A stretch of DNA of 64,000 nt. Source: Paenibacillus tritici. GTDB lineage: Bacteria; Bacillota; Bacilli; Paenibacillales; Paenibacillaceae. The position numbers and the translations under genes were made by a program. Location of the stretch: assembly GCF_013204885.1 (NCBI RefSeq), contig NZ_JABMKX010000002.1, positions 248,001 to 312,000 of the forward strand. Direction: 5' to 3'. The notes below the pieces were generated by a model. That model made no database searches and was not told where the DNA came from. It saw only the letters and a list, made by a program, of their open reading frames with translations. Of this stretch, positions 53,001 through 61,385 are shown in pieces. Each line of letters starts with the position of its first letter. Within the stretch, counting starts at the first letter, position 1.

Positions 53001-54253
53001 TCATCGAACTGGCTGCGGTATTCCATCGCTGCATCTGAAGGCAGCGAGTGTCCCGGAACCGAATCCGGGTGACGCAGAATTTGCAGGCAATAATGCTCCA
53101 GATCACTGAAATCGACCAGGCCTCTGCCCGCCTTCTCCAGCCGGTAACGCTCGCCGAATTCAATAACGGTCTCCGCCAGCTCATGCATCAGCGGAGCCGC
53201 CTCATGCAGCTCCCCAAGGAATACCTCCGCCGGGCGGCCGAACAATGATTTCTGCAGCTCCAGCAAGCTTTTTTTGACATTGTCACGGATGGCCTTCACC
53301 CGCTCCTGAAGCCCTGGGTCCGTAGCATCCTTCTTGCACGGCCTCAGCTTGCTGAAAGAGATCTCCATGAATATGTCATACAGAGCGGACCATGGCTGAT
53401 CTTCCACCGCCTCCAGCAATCCCTGCGCCATCTCCCTATCAGCTGCCAGATTGTCCGCATAAGGCGCCGGTCCCCCAGGCTGAAGGGCCATGTCCCTGCC
53501 CTGGTCCAGCTGGCTGATCGCCCCGCTTAGCGTCAGCTTCGCTTCGGCGAGGATGCTCTGCACCCAAGGCGAGTGGCTCAGCGACTGCGTATCCGGCAGC
53601 GAAAAGTCGGCAGCGGTATCCCGCAGCCATTGCCCCGGCCAGGGATGGCTGCGTGCGAAATCATGCAGCCGCTGAATCAGCGCATGCACAGCATCGTCAC
53701 TGCGCTCACCGCTGAACCAGTCCGCCAGCCGTACGAATACCGTATCTTCGCCATCCGTGTTAACCTCACCGTATTTCTCCTCCATCAGTTCCTCCAGCAG
53801 CTCCTGGCGCATCATTTCCGCTTCATGCTCATTCAGAATGCGGAATCCTGGATCAATCGGAATCAGCTGGTAATACCGGCGGATGACCTCCAGACAGAAG
53901 GAATGCAGCGTTGTAATGGAGGCTCTGCCCAGCAGGGCAAGCTGGCGGCGCAAGTACTCATGCTCCGCATCCGCGCTCTCTTCCAGCTTACGCTCCAGCG
54001 CCTCACGGATACGCTGGCGCATCTCGGAGGCTGCTGCTTTGGTGAAGGTGGCCACCAGGAGCCGGTCCACACTGAAGCCCGCTTCCAGGTTGCTGATTTT
54101 GCGGATAATCCGCTCCACCAGCACCGCCGTCTTGCCGGAACCAGCTGCCGCCGCCACGAGGATATCGCTGCCGTGCTCGGCAATGGCGCTCCACTGGTCA
54201 TCACTCCACAGACTGCCTTCAGGCTTCGCTTCTATTTCAGGTCTTAGGTTCAC
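50063..54253 (-). CDS. addA: Helicase-nuclease AddA
   Basis: A 1396-residue UvrD/RecB-like helicase with a C-terminal nuclease, part of AddAB, which resects double-strand breaks. Walker A VAAAAGSGKTAVLVERI is near residues 33-50, followed by the usual helicase motifs (LLDEYQDTN, MVGDMKQSIYRFRLAEP, TIHKSKGLEFPVVFL). The nuclease motif RLILLDYKTDAI is near residue 1345. It is longer than B. subtilis AddA (about 1230) owing to acidic insertions around residues 555-590 and 770-815. The start GTG overlaps the addB stop. Confidence 0.96.
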   Translation of the reverse strand: MNLRPEIEAKPEGSLWSDDQWSAIAEHGSDILVAAAAGSGKTAVLVERIIRKISNLEAGFSVDRLLVATFTKAAASEMRQRIREALERKLEESADAEHEYLRRQLALLGRASITTLHSFCLEVIRRYYQLIPIDPGFRILNEHEAEMMRQELLEELMEEKYGEVNTDGEDTVFVRLADWFSGERSDDAVHALIQRLHDFARSHPWPGQWLRDTAADFSLPDTQSLSHSPWVQSILAEAKLTLSGAISQLDQGRDMALQPGGPAPYADNLAADREMAQGLLEAVEDQPWSALYDIFMEISFSKLRPCKKDATDPGLQERVKAIRDNVKKSLLELQKSLFGRPAEVFLGELHEAAPLMHELAETVIEFGERYRLEKAGRGLVDFSDLEHYCLQILRHPDSVPGHSLPSDAAMEYRSQFDEVLLDEYQDTNSVQEEIVRLISRESPGNRFMVGDMKQSIYRFRLAEPGLFLDKYRRFSSGQPAVEPAEDESASGRDALAGGSVIDLARNFRSRMEVVNAVNMIFRQIMDSNVAEISYDERAELVYGASFPGAEEKGPDTYFAPELLLIDRGASASAPGSTEEAGEEDELGQQENEAVESETAQLEARAIARRILQMTGMTGGEPLLIYDKALRMMRPVVYGDIVILLRSARVWTPQIIEELRGEGIPAFGDQNKGYFEATEVEIALSLLQIVDNPRQDIPLAGVLRSPVVNLREEELAKVRLCSKGSFYDALVAAADWQPEAETGNVQPGTPSLTNWAASAILEDDDGAAGEVSASAERLPGDDLVAWNREAAPETVAADSGVSEAVREIDGQLRNKLKAFLDLLNGWRDAARQGSLSVLIWRIYRESGYLEWLGGLPGGFQRQNNLRALYDRAVQFENETSARGLFRFLVFISRLRENGGDLGVAGGSGEEAGGVRIMTIHKSKGLEFPVVFLAGMAKMFNRQDLHSPFLMHKELGFGPRFVERETRVSYPTLPYLAINRRSRLELLAEEMRVLYVGLTRPRDKMILVGTLRDLPRTVSGWTAMQGREELLLADHLLARGRSYLDWVGPALIRHPAAAILRKLAGSEGAVSTVLHQDESNWSITTVNVQELGSGTLASPDEDHDKNRQRSLVLDALRRGKAVPSLATPAAEQIADRLEWAYPYAAASGIPAKTSVTELKALLSMQEQPSHDLLEERAAGEGREMRSGAGGHGYRDSLHLQRPRFMEARGLTPAERGTAYHTVMQHIPLDEPLNRQVLEATLERLVRLAILSREQADAVALEEIEGFYSSELGRRLMQSAWKTREQPFSYSVPADEAYQGLDYLNEAAAGLAGEDGRGAYKETVLIQGVIDCLFREEGRLILLDYKTDAIPPQEDGLKLLSEKYRFQLELYSKALLDILGEPVSEVWLFFFDGGRAVRL

Positions 54254-57200
54254 CGTTTCTCTCCTCCTTTGCGGGACAGCAGCTCCCAGATCGCGTCTTT
54301 GCCCGGCTTGCTCAGATGGTTGTATCCATTGCCCTCTACTGTCTCATCGAACTGGCACACCGGACGGAAAGAACAGAATGTGCAGGCTGTCTCCTGCTGG
54401 ATACGGTAAGGCTTAATCGCCACATCGCCTTCTGTAATGCTTGTCCCGATATCCGATATAGTGCTGCGCACCGAAGTCAGCAGTTGTCCCCACTGCTCCG
54501 GCGTAGCTACAGACGCGCTGCTGTAGAAGCTGCCGTCGCTTTTGAGCGCAACAGGAACTATGGATGAATACCCTTTATCCAGTGTCGTATCCATCAGGGA
54601 GACCACCTCGCGGTCCGCCGTCAGCAGCCCCTTCATCTTGAAGCGCTTCATCAGCTCCTGCTCCGCCTGCTCCCGGTTCATTCCGTTGGCTGAAGCCAGC
54701 AGCGGATCATGAACATGGAAATATAACGCACCAGCCGGAAGGGCAGCTGTACCCAGCCATTGCTCCGAGTAGGTGAGCAGGACATCCAGGTAGGTCAGCA
54801 TTTGCAGAGATAATCCATAGTAGACCTCATGCAGCTTAAGATCCTTCTGGCTGGATTTGTAATCAATAACCCGCAGCAGAACCCCCTGCTCGCCTTCCGC
54901 CTTGTCTACACGGTCAATTCGGCCGACCACCTCCATCACACAGCCGTTCGGCAGTGTAATTCTCAGCGGAGGCAGGTCCTTGCCCGGGCCGAAATCCAGC
55001 TCCAGTCCAACCGGCTCGAAGCTGCCCCGGCGCGAATGCTCACCGAGAATGACCGAGGCGCGGCCGACGATGTTCTTCAGCTTGCGCGAAATATAGCTGT
55101 AGCGCTTGCTGCTCATCAGAATCTCCCCCTGAAGCAGCGGAGAGAGACGGTCCACTGTCGCCCCCGCCTCCTTGCGGCATTCCTCAGCCGTCAGGCTGCC
55201 CCAGCTGCGCCCCTGCTCCTGAAGCTGCTTGGCCATCTCGCTTAAGGCCGCATGGAAAAGCTGACCGATATCCGGTGCCTGCAGCTTGTAGAGCTGGCGC
55301 TCCTTCAGCCTAAGTCCATAGGAGGCAAAGTGGGAGAACGAGCAAGCGACGAATTTCTCCATACGCGACACGCTTCCGCGCAGGGTAGAGCCGCCATACA
55401 ACCTCAGACTGGTCTCCTTCTTCAGCCGGATGCCTTCATTGCGGTAGAACAGTGAACCCAGCAGCCGGTCAAGCTGCGGCTTCATCGGCTGCAGGAACGG
55501 CTGCCCGTTCACGCTTGAATCCGGCGAAGTACCTGTATGCGGGTCTACCTGTTTATCCGGCTCTGAATTCAGCATCACGCCTGAGTGCAGATCAACCGTT
55601 ATATCTGAGAGCCTGTCTCCCGTTGAATCTGCCGGCCTTCCCGCCGCAAACCAGTTATACACATCCCACCATAATCCGGGAATCTCTGATCCCTGGCGCC
55701 ACTGCCGGAGCTGAAGCATCAGCATGCGCAGAGATTGCTCGGGATGGCCGATATAGCTCATATGCACAGCCTCTCCGTCATCAGCTGGGGACGGCGATTG
55801 CGGAACTCCTGACATAAACTGTGGAACTAGCTGCTGGGAGAACAACTGCTGCAGCTGACGGATCACCTCCGAGGGCAAGAGTGCCTTGCCCTCATCATCT
55901 GCGGCGGCATAACTCACCCATAATTTCCGGCTGGCCGCCGTAAGCGCATTGTAGATCAGAAACCGTTCATCCAGCAGCTTGCGGGATGAGCCTGGACCAA
56001 GCTCCAGCCCGGACTTCTCCAGCAACAGGCGTTCCCCCTCGGACAAGATGCCGTCTTCCTTGAACTGTGCGGGAACGACACCTTCATTGAATCCCAGCAG
56101 GAACGCATACTTCACTCCGGACACCCGCGTCCGGTCCATCGTACCTATCAGCACCTGATCCAAGGCAGGCGGAACAAGCCCCAGCTTAAGCTCAGCCAGT
56201 CCGGTCTCCAGCACCCCGGCGAACAAACCGAATTCCATCCGTTCCTTACCCATCATCTCGGCAATCTGGTCGAGCAGATCCAGAACAGCGCCCCACAGCT
56301 GGTTATGCTCACGGGCCGCTTCAGGAAGGCCTTGCTTCAGCGCTTCCGCTCCCATCCGTTCCAGCTTGCGGGCGGCTTCCGTATCTTCCAGCAGAAGATA
56401 GACTGCCCTGCACAGCTCCAGACCGCTGCGGCTGGCTTTGATTCTCTGCTCAAAAGCCTGCAGCGGTCCTGTTACCGCTCTGCGGCAGGCCTCCATCCTG
56501 GCCAGCATCGCTTCATCCACGGCTTCACTGCCCTCCAGGGAGAGACGGGGAATGCCCTTCCAGGAGCGTCCGTCCGTCCAGCGGTAGCCGTGAATGCCGC
56601 AGGCCAGCACATAGTTCTCCAGCTCATCCATATGCGCCCGGGTAATACTCCCGTCCAGCGGAAGCAGCAGCTCTGTCTTCACACAGCGGAACACATCTTC
56701 ATAACGCCAGCGGCGGCGGACCACATCCAGGGCAGAACGGATGAATTCCACCAGCGGATGATGCAGCTCATTCAGCTTCTGATCCAGGAAGAACGGAACC
56801 CCGAATTCCTGGAACAGCGGGGCAAGCAGCGGCTCATAATCCGCCATATTCCGCATGAATACAGCCATCTCGCCATATTTCGCCCCCGAATCTCTGGCCA
56901 GGTCCAGCATCTCACGCAGTACGCCCTCCACCTCGGTCCGGCGTGAAGCTGCTGCCCGGATACTGATAGCTTCATTCACCTGTTCGGCTGAACCTCCCCA
57001 TGCCATCCGGCGCTGCAGCCCGCGCTCCAGATGGGCAAGTGCCGGACGGTCAATGAATCTGGGGAGCACCGGCGGAGCCAGCAGCTCATCCCATACTGTA
57101 AGGCCCAGTTCCTCCGCCATCCCGCGCAGCTTAATATAAGTAACTGCGGGCGGATGGAACAGCTCCAGCTCATGCGGAGCCTGTTCTGACGGATACGTCC

Positions 57201-57912
57201 GGTCAAGCGTCAGGGCAATGGTCATTTTGTCGGCGTATTGCATCAGCTCACGCAGAACGATGAATTCCTGGTTGGTGAAGCCGTGGAAGCCGTCCACCCA
57301 AATCTCTGAGCCGCGGAGGTAAGCCGAATCAATGATATGCTCAGCCAGTTCGGCCAGCCTGTCCTCTTCATCAATATAGAGCTGTGACATCTCCTGCTCC
57401 AGCTCGCTGTAGACGGTGTGCAGATCTTCCAGTTTGCCGGCCAGAATCGGACTTCCTCCCAGGGCATCCCGCATTCTGCCAAGCTGTTCTTCGAGGTCAC
57501 CGGCTCCAAGGCAGCAGCGCTTGAGCTCCGTGTGCAGACTGCTGAGCCGTTCCACAAATCCGGGCCTGTCCGAAGAAGCGCCGAACAGCTTCAGTTCTTC
57601 CTTGCGCCGGCTGATAATCTTATAGATCAGCATCTTCTTGCCTTCTTCGCTGATCGGCAGACTTGCGCTGCCGCCGGTCTCCTGCTTCACCCGATAGGCC
57701 AGCCGCGAGAAGCTTAGCGTCTGTGCACGGATACTTCCCTGCACTTGGCCCGCTGCCAGCAGTCCGCGCTCCGCACCGAACGAGCCCTGCTCCGGCACCA
57801 GAAGAATAATCGGCGCTCCAAGCGGCTCTGACTTCAGCCGGGAGGATACCCTCTCCCATATTGTAGTAGTCTTGCCGCTGCCCGAGCGGCCGATGATAAA
57901 GTTAACCGTCAT
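54250..57912 (-). CDS. addB: Helicase-nuclease AddB
   Basis: A 1220-residue partner of AddA with an inactive-helicase-like N terminus, a nuclease domain and an Fe-S cluster. Walker A FIIGRSGSGKTTTIWERV is at residues 5-22. The nuclease residues appear in LLRVIDYKSSQKDLKL. The Fe-S ligands are a cysteine in the central-to-C-terminal region (FVACSFSHFASYGL) and the CTFCSFRPVC cluster near the end. It begins the addB-addA-sbcD-sbcC series. Confidence 0.96.
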   Translation of the reverse strand: MTVNFIIGRSGSGKTTTIWERVSSRLKSEPLGAPIILLVPEQGSFGAERGLLAAGQVQGSIRAQTLSFSRLAYRVKQETGGSASLPISEEGKKMLIYKIISRRKEELKLFGASSDRPGFVERLSSLHTELKRCCLGAGDLEEQLGRMRDALGGSPILAGKLEDLHTVYSELEQEMSQLYIDEEDRLAELAEHIIDSAYLRGSEIWVDGFHGFTNQEFIVLRELMQYADKMTIALTLDRTYPSEQAPHELELFHPPAVTYIKLRGMAEELGLTVWDELLAPPVLPRFIDRPALAHLERGLQRRMAWGGSAEQVNEAISIRAAASRRTEVEGVLREMLDLARDSGAKYGEMAVFMRNMADYEPLLAPLFQEFGVPFFLDQKLNELHHPLVEFIRSALDVVRRRWRYEDVFRCVKTELLLPLDGSITRAHMDELENYVLACGIHGYRWTDGRSWKGIPRLSLEGSEAVDEAMLARMEACRRAVTGPLQAFEQRIKASRSGLELCRAVYLLLEDTEAARKLERMGAEALKQGLPEAAREHNQLWGAVLDLLDQIAEMMGKERMEFGLFAGVLETGLAELKLGLVPPALDQVLIGTMDRTRVSGVKYAFLLGFNEGVVPAQFKEDGILSEGERLLLEKSGLELGPGSSRKLLDERFLIYNALTAASRKLWVSYAAADDEGKALLPSEVIRQLQQLFSQQLVPQFMSGVPQSPSPADDGEAVHMSYIGHPEQSLRMLMLQLRQWRQGSEIPGLWWDVYNWFAAGRPADSTGDRLSDITVDLHSGVMLNSEPDKQVDPHTGTSPDSSVNGQPFLQPMKPQLDRLLGSLFYRNEGIRLKKETSLRLYGGSTLRGSVSRMEKFVACSFSHFASYGLRLKERQLYKLQAPDIGQLFHAALSEMAKQLQEQGRSWGSLTAEECRKEAGATVDRLSPLLQGEILMSSKRYSYISRKLKNIVGRASVILGEHSRRGSFEPVGLELDFGPGKDLPPLRITLPNGCVMEVVGRIDRVDKAEGEQGVLLRVIDYKSSQKDLKLHEVYYGLSLQMLTYLDVLLTYSEQWLGTAALPAGALYFHVHDPLLASANGMNREQAEQELMKRFKMKGLLTADREVVSLMDTTLDKGYSSIVPVALKSDGSFYSSASVATPEQWGQLLTSVRSTISDIGTSITEGDVAIKPYRIQQETACTFCSFRPVCQFDETVEGNGYNHLSKPGKDAIWELLSRKGGEKR

Positions 57913-58050
57913 TTCAGCAGACCCCTTCCGTTGAACACTAGCACTCTATGCCAATCACAATCTATGTAACTCTCGTTCCAATAGTATAGCACACCTCCTC
58001 CGCGCGCTCCAGAACGTACGTTTGCCATAGTTTACAAATGCCTGCCACTG

Positions 58051-58105
58051 CAGATTTCCAGATGGATCCCGCTGTTCGCGGTGGAAATCCGGCGACAAGG
58101 CGCTC
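58051..58105. repeat. Dispersed repeat, copy 2
   Basis: Matches 1482-1540 in CAGATTTC, CCGCTGT and the GCGGTGGAAATCCGG arm. GATTTCC and GGAAATC are complementary, as are CCGC and GCGG, so it can form a hairpin. Confidence 0.6.
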
Positions 58106-58161
58106 GTCATTTTCTCATTCAGCCTGCAACAGACGGATATTAATATTTCCTATAAAACAAG

Positions 58162-58190
58162 AAAAAAAGAGCCTCTATTAAAGAGACTCT
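58162..58190 (-). terminator. Terminator of the methyltransferase gene
   Basis: AGAGTCTCT and AGAGGCTCT arms around a short AT loop, then seven T on the minus strand, about 35 bases after the stop codon. Confidence 0.8.
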
Positions 58191-58225
58191 CCTGCCTAAC
58201 CGGCTATTTCGCCAGTCTACGACCT

Positions 58226-59626
58226 TTATTTGCTGCGCACTTCAAAGATGGCGAACTTCAGATAATGTCCTTCTTCTACGCCGAGAATCTGCGGATGGTC
58301 CTTGCCTGCGGCCCGCCATTCGATCAGTCTCAGCACCTTGCCCGCATCCTTGGCCGCCTCCATAATCGTATCCAGGAACAACTGCGGCTGCATATGGTAC
58401 GAGCAGCTGGCGGTAACCAGATATCCACCTTCATTGACCAGCTTCATGCCTTGCAGATTGATGTCTTTGTAGCCGCGGACCGCACCTGCAACCGCACTTT
58501 TGGTCTTGGCAAAAGCGGGCGGGTCCAGAATCACGACATCCCACGTACGTCCGCCGCCGGCGGTCATCGGCTTCGCGGTGTCTGCCTTGGCTGCCGGTTT
58601 GGAGCCGGGCTTGGCCTCCGCCGCCGGGCCTGTAGCCCGCTCGCTGCGTTCCTCTTGTCCCTTGACCTGATTGCGCAGGAAGGCGAACGCATCATCCACC
58701 ACGAACTCAACCCGGTCGCTGAATCCGTTGATCTCTACATTGGCCTTCGCACTCTCGATGGCATGTGCGGAGACATCCAGGCAGGTTACTTTCTTGGCGC
58801 CGTACTTGCAGGCATGCAGCGTGAAGCTTCCGGTATGCGCGAAGCATTCCAGTACGGTAGCACCGTCCCAGTACGGGAAGGAGACCGGCTTGCCGCTTTT
58901 GTTAACCGGCAGCGTCTGGAGTGTACCGTCCTCGGCCTCTATACTCTGCAGTGTAATTCCGCTGCGTCCGCCCCAGCCCTTCATCAGCGGAGCGATAGAC
59001 GCCCTGTTCTCCCGCTGATCGAAGAAGTACCCTGTCTTCTGCCCCTCTTCAATATCCACAATCACCTTCAGCCCATTCTCACTAACGGTGATGTGACGCG
59101 GGCATTCGCCGTAGAGCACACCCGTGGTCTGTTCCAGTCCCTCCAGCTCCCGTACACTGACATCGCTCCGCTCGTAGATGCCCCGCGGCGCCACCACCTG
59201 TACCAGCGCTTCAACAATCTCGGACCGGTGCTGATCCATCGCCAGCGTCAACAGCTGCACCACGAGCACCTCACCGAAGCGGTCGATCACCAGCCCCGGC
59301 AGAAAATCCGCTTCCCCATACACCAGACGATAGGCGTCTGCCCCCGGCAGGAAACGTTCCCTGTGCCGCAGACAATCCGCGAACCGTTCTGCAAAAAACG
59401 CCGTGTCCATCGCTGCAAGCTTACGCTGCGACAGGATTCTTACCCGGATCTGCGAGGCCGGATTGTAATAACCGGTAGCCAGATAACGCCCCTGGTGATT
59501 CAGTACATCCACCAGTCCTCCTGCCTGCGGCTCTCCGTCCACCGAGGCCACTTCGCTGGCGTAGACCCATGGATGGCCCTGCTCCAGTCTTTTTTTACGG
59601 TTACGTTCCAGAATTACCGATGCCAA
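58226..59626 (-). CDS. Class I SAM-dependent rRNA methyltransferase (RlmI/RlmK-like)
   Basis: A 466-residue protein with an N-terminal PUA RNA-binding domain (LERNRKKRLEQGHPWVYASEV) and a C-terminal Rossmann methyltransferase, resembling RlmI, which makes 5-methylcytosine in 23S rRNA. Motifs: GQKTGYFFDQRENR, VLECFAHTGSFTLHACKYGA, and VVILDPPAFAKTKS. Between the SAM-site strand (FVVDDAFAFLRNQ) and WDVVILDPPAF there is an inserted low-complexity Ala/Lys/Gly stretch of about 45 residues. A TTG at 59626 nine bases after AGGGAG is taken as start. Confidence 0.88.
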   Translation of the reverse strand: MASVILERNRKKRLEQGHPWVYASEVASVDGEPQAGGLVDVLNHQGRYLATGYYNPASQIRVRILSQRKLAAMDTAFFAERFADCLRHRERFLPGADAYRLVYGEADFLPGLVIDRFGEVLVVQLLTLAMDQHRSEIVEALVQVVAPRGIYERSDVSVRELEGLEQTTGVLYGECPRHITVSENGLKVIVDIEEGQKTGYFFDQRENRASIAPLMKGWGGRSGITLQSIEAEDGTLQTLPVNKSGKPVSFPYWDGATVLECFAHTGSFTLHACKYGAKKVTCLDVSAHAIESAKANVEINGFSDRVEFVVDDAFAFLRNQVKGQEERSERATGPAAEAKPGSKPAAKADTAKPMTAGGGRTWDVVILDPPAFAKTKSAVAGAVRGYKDINLQGMKLVNEGGYLVTASCSYHMQPQLFLDTIMEAAKDAGKVLRLIEWRAAGKDHPQILGVEEGHYLKFAIFEVRSK

Positions 59627-59732
59627 TGACTTCAACTCCCTGTTCTTGTCTTGTTGCCGGATTAATATACATGTCCCACGCCTGGCGTTCATATATTGGG
59701 TACAACCCCTGTTCAAAAAGGAGCCTGTCCTT

Positions 59733-60722
59733 ATGATCCGTGAACTGCTATTCCCTGTCCTTTACGGTCTTGCCATATTCCTCGCCGGCATGAAGGTGAT
59801 GGAAGCTTCACTGTCACGGCTGGCCGGTCCGCTGCTGAAGCGCAGCCTGCACAAGGCTACCTCTACACCGGCCAAAGGCCTGATTGCCAGCGCCTTGCTG
59901 TCTGCGCTGCTACAGAGCAGCACCGCCGTGACGGTGCTGACCATCAGCATGGTCAATGCCGGGCTGCTGACCTATGCCCGCACGCTCGGCATTATTCTCG
60001 GCAGCAATATCGGCACCTGCCTGACGACAGAGCTGATCAGCCTGCAGATCAGCACACTGGCTATGCCGCTGCTGATCGCCGCGCTCTGCCTGTGGGCCGC
60101 CGCCGTGATGGCCGGCGAGCTGCCGCCGCAGTCGTGGCGGCTGCTTGAGACCTGCCGCCGAATCTCGGGACCGCTGCAGTTCATCTGCCTGGCGGTATTC
60201 GGATTCGCACTGATCCTGTGGGGCATCGCGGTCATGCAGTCCATCGGCCCCGCTCTTGAAGGCAGCGGCCTGTTCCGCTGGTTCCTTGGTCATGCCGCCA
60301 CCAGCGCGCTCTGGGGCCTGGCCGCCGGGGCCGTGCTGACCGCGATGGTGCACAGCAGCGCGGCGGTCATCGGCATGGCGATGGGCCTCGCTACCAGCGG
60401 CGTGATGCCTCCAGCACTTGGCATTGCCATTGTCCTCGGCGCGAACATCGGCACCTGCGCCACTGCCGTCATTGCCGCCATCGGCAGTACGCCTTCCGGC
60501 GTATTCGTCGCCTGGTCGCATGTGACGCTCAATGTCGGCGGCGCCCTGCTGTTCCTGCCTTTTATAGGGCCGCTGCAGTCCCTATCCGCCTGGATCGGCG
60601 GCGGGCCTGCCGCTCAGCTGGCCCACGCCCAGACTCTGTTCAATGTCGTCTGCTCACTTGGGGTGCTGCCGCTATGTTATCTGCCTGTATGGTCCAGGCT
60701 GGAGCAGCGGCTGCAGCCCTGA
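59733..60722 (+). CDS. Na/Pi cotransporter family protein
   Basis: A 329-residue membrane transporter of the NptA/YjbB family, with two inverted repeats each carrying a QSS-like motif: LLQSSTAVTVLTISMVNAGL near residue 65 and MVHSSAAVIGMAMGLATSG near 210, and GSNIGTC/GANIGTC motifs after each. Eight or nine membrane helices. Relatives move phosphate with sodium, but direction and substrate need testing. The C-terminal PhoU-like domain of longer relatives is missing. AAAGGAG lies nine bases before the ATG at 59733. It is divergent from the methyltransferase. Confidence 0.88.
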   Translation: MIRELLFPVLYGLAIFLAGMKVMEASLSRLAGPLLKRSLHKATSTPAKGLIASALLSALLQSSTAVTVLTISMVNAGLLTYARTLGIILGSNIGTCLTTELISLQISTLAMPLLIAALCLWAAAVMAGELPPQSWRLLETCRRISGPLQFICLAVFGFALILWGIAVMQSIGPALEGSGLFRWFLGHAATSALWGLAAGAVLTAMVHSSAAVIGMAMGLATSGVMPPALGIAIVLGANIGTCATAVIAAIGSTPSGVFVAWSHVTLNVGGALLFLPFIGPLQSLSAWIGGGPAAQLAHAQTLFNVVCSLGVLPLCYLPVWSRLEQRLQP

Positions 60723-60820
60723 GCCTTCCGAGAATCGTGATCGCCGCCCTAATTATACTGCAAACAGCCCCGCAGTTCTAATCAAGGATTTCTCTGTCAA
60801 CCAGCGGGAATTCATGCACG

Positions 60821-60856
60821 AAAAAAAAGACCTTGGGTAACATTCACCCCGGGTCT
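60821..60856 (-). terminator. Terminator after the Rpn relic
   Basis: AGACCCGGGG pairs imperfectly with CCCAAGGTCT, followed by eight T on the minus strand, five bases past the stop codon. Confidence 0.75.
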
Positions 60857-60860
60857 ATAT

Positions 60861-61286
60861 CTACATCAGCTTCTTAATCTTATCGAGTGGCAATTCGACG
60901 GCCTCTGATACCGCTTCCGGAGAAAATCCATGGAGCAGCAATTTACGGATAAGCTCCGCTTGGCCTTCTTCTTTGCCTTCCTCTATTCCTTCGGCTTTGC
61001 CCTCTTCGTATCCCCAACGTTTCCAGGCTGGCATCAATTCCATTATGGCTTCCCCCTCCTCCGGGTAATGATCTATTAATTCTCTTAGAATCTCCTCATC
61101 CTGTGTCCGGTCCGGCTTGAAATACAAATCCGCCACCGACATAATTAGCGCCAATCGCCCCTGATCCAATCGCGTCCGGAGCTTCATGAACATACGCAGG
61201 AATTCCCGGCGTACTTCCCTTGCTTCTCTTGTAGTATAACCCATCTTGGCTAATAACGCAGCAGCCACCGCATTGTCCGAATTCAT
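60861..61286 (-). pseudogene. C-terminal relic of an Rpn/PD-(D/E)XK family nuclease
   Basis: A 141-residue frame starting MNSDNAVAAALLAKMGY and ending in a Glu/Gly-rich helix (EEGKAEGIEEGKEEGQAEL) and a short C-terminal motif. This is the C-terminal half of the Rpn (recombination-promoting nuclease, formerly 'putative transposase') proteins of about 290 residues. The N-terminal nuclease part is absent: an in-frame stop lies four codons upstream, and a terminator of the neighbouring gene begins within 25 bases. No ribosome binding site was found. It is probably a remnant, though expression of the fragment is not excluded. Confidence 0.7.
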
Positions 61287-61308
61287 AAATTGCCCTACTT
61301 AACTCAAC

Positions 61309-61351
61309 AAAAAAGACCCGCACACCGTCCGCTGGACGAATGCACAGGTCT
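61309..61351 (-). terminator. Terminator of the Big-domain protein gene
   Basis: AGACCTGTGCA pairs with TGTGCGGGTCT around an inner CGTCC/GGACG stem, then six T on the minus strand. Confidence 0.85.
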
Positions 61352-61385
61352 GGTTGCTGCCTTAACCGCCAGCAGCAGCATTACA

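Larger units (their letters stand above)
57913..58225. other. Intergenic region with dispersed repeat and terminator
   Basis: 313 bases between addB and the methyltransferase gene. It holds the second copy of the dispersed repeat (58051-58105) and the terminator at 58162-58190; the addB promoter must lie in 57913-58050 but I could not pick it out. Confidence 0.6.

Noticed and set aside
58265..59629. 454-codon open frame opposite the RlmI-like gene
   Set aside because: Shadow of the methyltransferase codons, with an improbable His/Arg/Gln-rich composition.
60861..61286. Intact transposase or insertion sequence
   Set aside because: Only the C-terminal part of an Rpn-type protein remains, with no terminal inverted repeats around it.
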